Shown here piece by piece: positions 14,417-19,361 of a DNA stretch of 19,361 bases (positions are counted from its first letter, which is position 1; each line of letters begins with the position of its first letter). The stretch spans positions 1-19,361 of the forward strand of contig DATAUF010000105.1 in assembly GCA_036268405.1 (NCBI GenBank), in the 5' to 3' direction. Under the pieces are notes generated by a model. The model made no database searches, was not told the DNA's origin, and saw only the letters and a program-made list of their open reading frames with translations. The translations under genes were made by a program, and so were the position numbers. Source of the DNA: DASZTV01 sp036268405. Its GTDB lineage: Bacteria; Actinomycetota; Actinomycetes; JAFAQI01.

Positions 14417-14493
14417 CAAAGCTCCTTTACCTGGCAGATTTGCCTAGCAAAGCTCCGCTACTAGGCAGAAGTGCCGGGTAAGGGAGCTTTGCT
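14415..14493. terminator. Large bidirectional terminator with nested hairpin
   Basis: Outer arms at 14415-14436 and 14472-14493 are complementary over 22 positions, with two G-T wobbles; outer ends begin AGCAAAGCTCC and finish GGAGCTTTGCT. Inside, TGCCTAG (14441-14447) pairs with CTAGGCA (14461-14467). It starts on the stop of the plus-strand ACAD and ends 4 bp before the stop of the minus-strand DinB-like gene, so it serves convergent operons. There is no long U-tract. Confidence 0.85.
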
Positions 14494-14496
14494 TGG

Positions 14497-15054
14497 TCAG
14501 GCGACCGATCGGCCCAGGAAGGCGACCAGCCGATCGATCGCCGGCGCATCCGCCGGCACCTCCTGCGCCGGTTCGAACCGCCCCGGTCGCGTCTCATCGA
14601 CTACCTGACCGCGCGCGAAGGCGAGGGCGGCCTCTGCTGCATCCTCAGGCAGGTTGGCTGGCTGAGCAGTCGCGCGCGAGAGATCCCAGCCGTGCGCCAA
14701 CAGGTCATACAGGCGGATCATCAGTCGCTCTGCACCGGTCGCGCGGCCCATCGGGCTCTCGAAGGTTCGATCCAGCACACCGGGCTCACTGAATATCGCT
14801 CGCAGTCGAGCCGCCGACTCCCGGTACGCCTGCAGCAGCTGCTCGGGTTCGATGTCCGCGCGCCCTGGCGGCGGCTCACCGGCAAGCATCGCGACGAAGA
14901 TCCGGTTCATGCCGACGACGTGGCCGACGAGCCGGTTCACGGACCAGTCGCTACACGGAGTTGGAGCGGACCACTGATCGGGCCCGATGCCGGCGATCAG
15001 CGCATCGACAGCCGCGAACGACCGGTCGAGCAGGGAATAGGGATCTTCGGGCAT
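14497..15054 (-). CDS. TIGR03086-type DinB/mycothiol maleylpyruvate-isomerase-like metal-binding protein, 185 aa
   Basis: Segments ALIAGIGPDQWSAPTPCSDWSVNRLVGHVVG and RLYDLLAHGWDLSRAT are characteristic of the actinobacterial TIGR03086 family. The His residues in VGHVVG and LAHGWDLS probably bind a divalent metal, as in the four-helix DinB fold and mycothiol-dependent maleylpyruvate isomerase. It may be a thiol-dependent isomerase or transferase; substrate unknown. The ATG at 15054 lies 9 bp after the hydrolase stop, so it is the last gene of the right-hand minus-strand operon, ending at the bidirectional terminator. Confidence 0.85.
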   Translation of the reverse strand: MPEDPYSLLDRSFAAVDALIAGIGPDQWSAPTPCSDWSVNRLVGHVVGMNRIFVAMLAGEPPPGRADIEPEQLLQAYRESAARLRAIFSEPGVLDRTFESPMGRATGAERLMIRLYDLLAHGWDLSRATAQPANLPEDAAEAALAFARGQVVDETRPGRFEPAQEVPADAPAIDRLVAFLGRSVA

Positions 15055-15063
15055 CGTTGGCGA

Positions 15064-16161
15064 CTATCCAGCGCAGCGAGCCGCCAGGCCAGCGATTTTC
15101 GCGGAGCGGACGAACGACGCGACGATGTCGACGTCGATCCCGCTGGTCAGGTAGCAGAACGACAAGCCGCTCCCGGGATCTGCCCACGCGATCTGCCCGC
15201 CGACACCGAGTGCGCCGAACGCGCGCGGCCCGGTGTGATTGCCAAAGCCGCGAACCGCCGACTTGTCGTCGTCGCCCGCGACCACGAGACCGAGTGTGCG
15301 GTTCGCCGGACAGCTGAACAGTGGGTCCACCAGCTTGTTGCGGACGTTCGTCGTTGCATCGGCGAGCACCGCCGGATCCCAAATCTCGCCCGGGTTGTGC
15401 AGCAACGCTTGGTAGTAGGTCGCGACGTCCGAGGCGGTGCCGACCGCGCCGGCACCGGGCACTCCGGCAGCCATGACCTCCGGCTCGTTGAACCGAAGCA
15501 AGAAACCCTCGCCGGTCTCTTTGACCTTGTCGCCGAAGGTCTCGGCGCCCTCGCCGACCTGACCGACACTCGTGATGGTGACGACATCGGACTGAGCACC
15601 GACGGCCGCACCCATGGTCAGGCCCGGGATGCCCAGCGGCGCTGCGATCCGTGACGCGAAGACCTCCCGGTAGTCAGCCGACGTCACCTCGTCGATCACC
15701 TCGACGAGGGCCCAGTACGCCGACGTCGCGTGGTACTCGGTCTGCGTACCCGGCTCCCAGTCCAGCCGCCACGACGAGAGGCGCTTGCGACGCTGCTCTC
15801 GGTCTGCGCCTTCTTCCGGTCGCATCGGCGCCCGGGGGAATCCGGCGGTGTGCGTGAGCAGGTGCGTGATCGTGACGTCGCCTTTGCCGTTGTCGCCGAA
15901 CGCCGGTACGACATCGGCGACGCGCGTGGCGTCACTGATCGCACCCTCGGACATCAGCAGCCAGGCAAGCCCGCCGGAGAACGCCTTCGTGACGCTGAAG
16001 GTCACGAACCGCTGGTCGTCCGGCACGCCGTAGGTCGCCGCGGCGACGATCTCGCCTTCGAAACCGACCGCGAGCTGAACGGCCGGCAGGATTCCCTCGT
16101 CGACGTCGCGTCGCGCCCGGGACAGCAACGCATCGATCGCGGTCTGATCGATCGTGGTCAC
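15064..16161 (-). CDS. Beta-lactamase-fold serine hydrolase/esterase (class C-like), 365 aa
   Basis: The SxxK motif is Ser56-Val-Thr-Lys59 in VTFSVTKAFSG, followed by ITHLLTHTAGFPR and, near residue 143, EYHATSAYW, matching the second active-site tyrosine motif. No signal peptide is present, so it should be cytosolic, which suggests an esterase rather than a penicillin-hydrolysing enzyme. Proteins of this type occur in several actinobacterial steroid clusters, where they may hydrolyse ester or lactone intermediates (inference). The start is a GTG at 16161, 16 bp after the LLM stop; length agrees with family VIII-type esterases. Confidence 0.85.
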   Translation of the reverse strand: MTTIDQTAIDALLSRARRDVDEGILPAVQLAVGFEGEIVAAATYGVPDDQRFVTFSVTKAFSGGLAWLLMSEGAISDATRVADVVPAFGDNGKGDVTITHLLTHTAGFPRAPMRPEEGADREQRRKRLSSWRLDWEPGTQTEYHATSAYWALVEVIDEVTSADYREVFASRIAAPLGIPGLTMGAAVGAQSDVVTITSVGQVGEGAETFGDKVKETGEGFLLRFNEPEVMAAGVPGAGAVGTASDVATYYQALLHNPGEIWDPAVLADATTNVRNKLVDPLFSCPANRTLGLVVAGDDDKSAVRGFGNHTGPRAFGALGVGGQIAWADPGSGLSFCYLTSGIDVDIVASFVRSAKIAGLAARCAG

Positions 16162-16177
16162 AGCGAAGGTCCGACCG

Positions 16178-17191
16178 TCAGCCGACCATGTCGGCGAGCG
16201 CCTTGATGTGCTCAGGATTCTTCACGCCGCCGACCAGCATCGTCGTCACGGGGCTGTCCCGCCACATCTCGAGCCGCTCGCGAATCCGGTCCAGCGGACC
16301 GCACAGCGCGATGCCGTCAGCAAGCTCGTCGGGCACCGCGCGCATCGCGGCCTCACGGTCGCCTGCCATGAAGTGCTGCTGCACGACCTTCGCTTCCTCG
16401 GCGAAGCCGAACCGGCCGATCACGTTGAGATGGAAGTTGAGGCTCTCCGCCCCCATCCCGCCGATGTAGAACGCCAGCGTCCACTTCACGAACTCCACCG
16501 CGGCGGAGACGTCGTCGTTGACAACCACGGTCACCGGGCAGGCGACTTCGAAGCCTTCGGGCGCGCCGGCGAGTGACTCCTGGTAGAGCTCCTCGCCCCG
16601 CTCGACGTGGTAGAAGATCGGCAGCCAGCCGTCGGCGATCTCGGTTGCCAGCGCGACGTTCTTCGGGCCTTCGGCGCCGAGCAGGATCGGGATGTCGTCA
16701 CGGACCGGGTGCATCAGCAGCTTGATCGGCTTGCCCAGGCCCGTGCCGCCGGGATACGGAAGCGGGTAGTGCTCGCTGTCGCTGGTGATCACCTCGCGCT
16801 TCAAGATCCGGCGCACGATGTCGACGTAGTCGCGGGTTCGCGCCAGCGGCTTCGGGAACGGCTGGCCGTACCAGCCCTCGACCACCTGCGGGCCGGAGAC
16901 GCCGAGGCCGAGCATCAGCCGACCGCCGGACAGCCCATCGAGGGTCGCCGCACTCATGGCAGTCGCGGCGGGAGTGCGCGCCGAGATCTGCACCAGGCCG
17001 GTCCCCAGCTTGATCCGCGACGTGCGGGCCGCGTACCACGACAAAGTCGTGAAGGCATCGGATCCGTACGCCTCCGCGGTCCACACGGAGTCGAAGCCCG
17101 CGTCTTCCGCGGCGAGGACGGCCTCGGTCTGATCGTCCGGGCCCTTGGTCCAGTAGCCGAGCATCAGGCCGAGCTTGAGGTCAGCGGTCAT
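16178..17191 (-). CDS. LLM-class F420-dependent oxidoreductase, Rv3520c-like
   Basis: The 337-residue luciferase-like TIM barrel has KLGLMLGYWTKGP at the N-terminus, AEDAGFDSVWTAEAYGSDAFTTL, IKLGTGLVQISARTPAATAMSAATLD, GRLMLGLGVSGPQVVEGWYG, and ILLGAEGPKNVALATEIADGWLP. These closely resemble the F420-dependent oxidoreductase Rv3520c, which lies in the mycobacterial cholesterol region. It would transfer hydride between F420 and an unknown, possibly steroid-derived, substrate. The ATG at 17191 lies 16 bp after the stop of the fused ACAD; same operon. Confidence 0.86.
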   Translation of the reverse strand: MTADLKLGLMLGYWTKGPDDQTEAVLAAEDAGFDSVWTAEAYGSDAFTTLSWYAARTSRIKLGTGLVQISARTPAATAMSAATLDGLSGGRLMLGLGVSGPQVVEGWYGQPFPKPLARTRDYVDIVRRILKREVITSDSEHYPLPYPGGTGLGKPIKLLMHPVRDDIPILLGAEGPKNVALATEIADGWLPIFYHVERGEELYQESLAGAPEGFEVACPVTVVVNDDVSAAVEFVKWTLAFYIGGMGAESLNFHLNVIGRFGFAEEAKVVQQHFMAGDREAAMRAVPDELADGIALCGPLDRIRERLEMWRDSPVTTMLVGGVKNPEHIKALADMVG

Positions 17192-17207
17192 CGCGGTAGC
17201 GCTCCGT

Positions 17208-19310
17208 TCATCGGGGCAACCCGAGGATTCTCTCGCCGATCACGTTGTGCAGCACTTCGCTCGTGCCGCCCGCGATGGTCAACGACCTGGTCGACAGCAC
17301 CCGGCGCAGCACCGCCGCGGTCGCGTCGTCGGCGACAGAAGCAGCATCCGGGCCGAGCAGCTCGAGCGACAGCTCCGCGGCGTCCTGCCGCAGGTGCATC
17401 CCGACCAGCTTGCGCACACTGGACGCCGCACCCGGGTCGGTGCCGGACACCCGGGCGAGGGTGGCGCGTACGCCGAGCATCGCGTCGGCCTGCGCCAGGC
17501 ACACCAGCTCACCGACCTGGTCGAGCTTGACCGGGTCCTCGCTGTTGCCGCTCGCGTCGAGTGCCGCAAGCAGCTCCTCGATCCCGGAGGAGAAGGCCGA
17601 GCCGCTGCTCATCGCGACGCGCTCGTTGGCAAGCGTCGTGCGCGCGAGCTTCCATCCGCCGTCGACCTCGCCGACGACGCAGGCGTCCGGCACGAAAACA
17701 TCGGTCAGGAAGATCTCGTTGAACAGCGCCTCGCCGGTGATCTCACGCAACGGCCGGACGTCGAGACCCGGCGACTTCATGTCGACGAGGAAGTAGGTGA
17801 TGCCGTCGTGCCGGCGCGCGCCCGTCGAGGTCCGGGCGAGGCAGATCGCCCAGTCCGCAGTGCGGGCGGAGGACGTCCAGACCTTCTGTCCCGACAGCGA
17901 CCAGCCGCCTTCGACGCGCGTCGCCTTCGTCGACAGCGACGCGAGGTCCGACCCGGCCCCGGGCTCGCTGAACATCTGGCACCAGCTGATCGTTCCGTGC
18001 AGCGTCGGCGGGGCGAACCGCGCGCGCTGGTCATCCGTACCGTGCTGCAGGATCGTCGGCAACGCCCAGTTGCCGATGATGAGATCCGGACGCGCGACCC
18101 CCGCCCGGGCGAACTCCTCGTCGATCACGAGCTGCTCGATGGGACCGGCGCCGCGACCGTACGGCGCGGGCCAGTGCGGCACGAGGTAGCCCGCGTCCGC
18201 GATCGCCACCCGGCGGATGGCGGCGTCGGTGGTGTCGAGACCGGAGAGGAACGCCCGCACCTCTGTCCGTGCGGGCTCCGCAGCAGCGCCGAGATCGAGC
18301 GATCGACCACGGCGCACTCCACCGCGAGCAAGCGCGGTCGCGGCCTCGTGCCAATGCGCGCGGCGGCCGAGCAGCTGCCGGATCGACAGGGCGCGCTTGA
18401 GGTAGAGGTGCGCGTCGTGCTCCCAGGTGAAGCCGATGCCGCCGAGGACCTGGATCAGGCTCTTCGCGACGTCGACGGCCGCCTGCGGCGCAACTGCCCC
18501 GGCGACCGCGATCGCCAGCGAGCGGGAGGGGTCGCCGGGTTCGCTCTCGTCCAGTCCGTGCGCCGCGTCCCATGCCGCCGCGCCCGCGAGCTCGAGGCTC
18601 GCAAGCATGTCGGCGCAGCGGTGCTTGACCGCCTGGAAGCCACCGATCGCCTGACCGAACTGCTCGCGGACCTTCGCGTACTCGACGGCGATGTCCAGAC
18701 ATGCGCCGGCGATGCCTGCGGCCTCTGCCGCGAAGACGACCGCCGCGATCGCCATCACCTCGTCGTCGATCAGCCCGGTGAGCACTCGCACCGGGTCGAC
18801 GGCGACACCTGCAACCTGAGCGATCCGTCGCGTCGGGTCGATGCCGGGCGTTGAGGTGACGGTGAGCTCGCTCGCGTCGACCGCGCACCACCTGCCGTCG
18901 ACCGGCATCACGAGCGTCGAGGCGGCGGCGCCGCCGACGAGGTGGCCGTTGACAGACACACCCGCGGAGAAGGTGCCGTCCCGCAGCTGAGCCTCGACCG
19001 ACGTCCGTAGCCGCTCCTCGCCGTAGCGGCGGATCAGAATCGCGGCGAGCAGCGTCGGGACGATCGGACCCGGCGCCAGGGCGCGTCCGAGCTCCTCGAT
19101 CGCGACGCACACATCGCTGATCCGGGCGTCGAACGGAAGCGCGAACAGCTCCTGCGCCGCGATCGCCGACCAGGCCTCGGGCAGCAGGTCCGCGTCCCGG
19201 TCAGCAGCAGCCCTGGCGGCAGCGCGCAGCATGGCTTGCTCGGCGAAGCCACGAACGGACTCGGCGAGAGCGTTCTGCTCGTCGGAGACAGCGAGCGCGG
19301 CCGGACGCAC
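17208..19310 (-). CDS. fadE34: Fused two-domain acyl-CoA dehydrogenase, FadE34-like, 700 aa
   Basis: Two ACAD units are joined head to tail. The N-terminal half (about 1-335) is beta-type, with VEYAKVREQFGQAIGGFQAVKHR and LGGIGFTWEHDAHLYLKRALS but no EPGAGSD motif. After a linker (RRGRSLDLGAAAEPA), the C-terminal half is alpha-type: HWPAPYGRGAGPIEQLVIDEEFARAG, MFSEPGAGSDLAS, GQKVWTSSARTADW, REITGEALFNEIFLTDVFVP and IAGGTSEVLHNVIGERILGLP. Length and order match mycobacterial FadE34 (ChsE3, about 711 aa), which desaturates steroid side-chain CoA thioesters. The GTG at 19310 lies 10 bp from a KstR-like box, as expected for fadE34. Confidence 0.88.
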   Translation of the reverse strand: MRPAALAVSDEQNALAESVRGFAEQAMLRAAARAAADRDADLLPEAWSAIAAQELFALPFDARISDVCVAIEELGRALAPGPIVPTLLAAILIRRYGEERLRTSVEAQLRDGTFSAGVSVNGHLVGGAAASTLVMPVDGRWCAVDASELTVTSTPGIDPTRRIAQVAGVAVDPVRVLTGLIDDEVMAIAAVVFAAEAAGIAGACLDIAVEYAKVREQFGQAIGGFQAVKHRCADMLASLELAGAAAWDAAHGLDESEPGDPSRSLAIAVAGAVAPQAAVDVAKSLIQVLGGIGFTWEHDAHLYLKRALSIRQLLGRRAHWHEAATALARGGVRRGRSLDLGAAAEPARTEVRAFLSGLDTTDAAIRRVAIADAGYLVPHWPAPYGRGAGPIEQLVIDEEFARAGVARPDLIIGNWALPTILQHGTDDQRARFAPPTLHGTISWCQMFSEPGAGSDLASLSTKATRVEGGWSLSGQKVWTSSARTADWAICLARTSTGARRHDGITYFLVDMKSPGLDVRPLREITGEALFNEIFLTDVFVPDACVVGEVDGGWKLARTTLANERVAMSSGSAFSSGIEELLAALDASGNSEDPVKLDQVGELVCLAQADAMLGVRATLARVSGTDPGAASSVRKLVGMHLRQDAAELSLELLGPDAASVADDATAAVLRRVLSTRSLTIAGGTSEVLHNVIGERILGLPR

Positions 19311-19316
19311 GAGGCA

Positions 19317-19322
19317 ATATTA
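19317..19322 (-). promoter_or_regulatory. -10 element of the fadE34-like operon
   Basis: TAATAT (minus strand) is a strong TANNNT -10, 6 nt before the GTG at 19310, implying a leaderless message. Its first two bases are the last two of the KstR-like operator, so repressor binding would block RNA polymerase directly. Confidence 0.6.
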
Positions 19323-19334
19323 GAACATGTTCCA
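19321..19334. promoter_or_regulatory. KstR-like operator
   Basis: TAGAACATGTTCCA matches the published KstR consensus TnnAACnnGTTnnA at every fixed position and contains the perfect palindrome GAACATGTTC. It lies 10 bp upstream of the fadE34-like GTG and overlaps its -10. In mycobacteria the same site lies between fadE34 and kstR. Confidence 0.8.
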
Positions 19335-19361
19335 TTTTTTCGACAGGCCGGTACGACGCGA

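Noticed and set aside
12938..14419. Minus-strand open frame of 493 codons over the MaoC and ACAD genes
   Set aside because: Histidine/arginine-rich shadow of the plus-strand genes, with no start signal and crossing the terminator edge.
17175..18854. Long open frame (559 codons) antisense to the fused ACAD
   Set aside because: Its translation is arginine-rich and without domains. It mirrors the high-GC codon pattern of the ACAD gene, which has clear motifs along its whole length.
19321..19334. LexA (SOS) box reading of GAACATGTTC
   Set aside because: The actinobacterial SOS box has four bases between GAAC and GTTC (cGAACnnnnGTTCg); here there are two, which fits KstR instead.

Overview
The window is GC-rich, densely coded DNA with GTG/TTG starts, overlapping genes and promoters placed almost at the start codon. 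The gene set (EchA20/IpdABC steroid-ring enzymes, an F420-type luciferase-like oxidoreductase, a TIGR03086 mycothiol-type DinB protein, glucosyl-3-phosphoglycerate synthase) points to an actinobacterium able to degrade sterols, bile acids or related polycyclic compounds. Mycobacterium tuberculosis and Rhodococcus are the natural comparison, but the locus is arranged and regulated differently.

Layout. Positions 2-595 hold the 3' part of an NAD-dependent epimerase, followed by an MFS exporter (610-1779). A convergent gpgS (1760-2692) overlaps it, and a small lipoprotein gene (2776-3102) lies upstream of gpgS. Next is the minus-strand operon echA20-ipdA-ipdB-ipdC (6600 down to 3129), the core of steroid C/D-ring opening. 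Divergent from it are an Rv3549c-like SDR and a TetR regulator (6647-8164). A small membrane protein and an acyl-CoA dehydrogenase (ACAD) follow on the minus strand (9789 down to 8171). A tightly coupled plus-strand operon (9927-14416) encodes an alpha-type ACAD, an alpha-methylacyl-CoA-racemase-like enzyme, a two-gene MaoC hydratase and a beta-type ACAD. It ends at a large bidirectional terminator. From the right edge, a minus-strand operon (19310 down to 14497) encodes a FadE34-like fused ACAD, an LLM oxidoreductase, a beta-lactamase-fold hydrolase and a DinB-type protein.

Regulation. Two control systems meet here. A near-perfect 19-bp palindrome occurs twice, between echA20 and the SDR (6609-6627) and over the -35 region of the plus-strand ACAD operon (9889-9907). 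In both cases it ends exactly 19 nt before the plus-strand start codon. The resident TetR protein is the likely ligand, which would join the ring-opening genes and the beta-oxidation operon in one regulon. In M. tuberculosis the echA20 promoter is instead under KstR2, and no KstR2-type box is seen here. The right-hand operon has a 14-bp match to the KstR consensus overlapping its -10 element, as between fadE34 and kstR in mycobacteria, so kstR may lie just beyond the edge.

Other structure. A 47-bp element occurs twice (4942-4988, between ipdA and ipdB; 9840-9886, next to the second operator). It can form a 13-bp hairpin, and its three differences preserve pairing, one pair being compensatory. 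Assignments to named steroid enzymes rest on motif and gene-order recognition by eye; no database search was possible.
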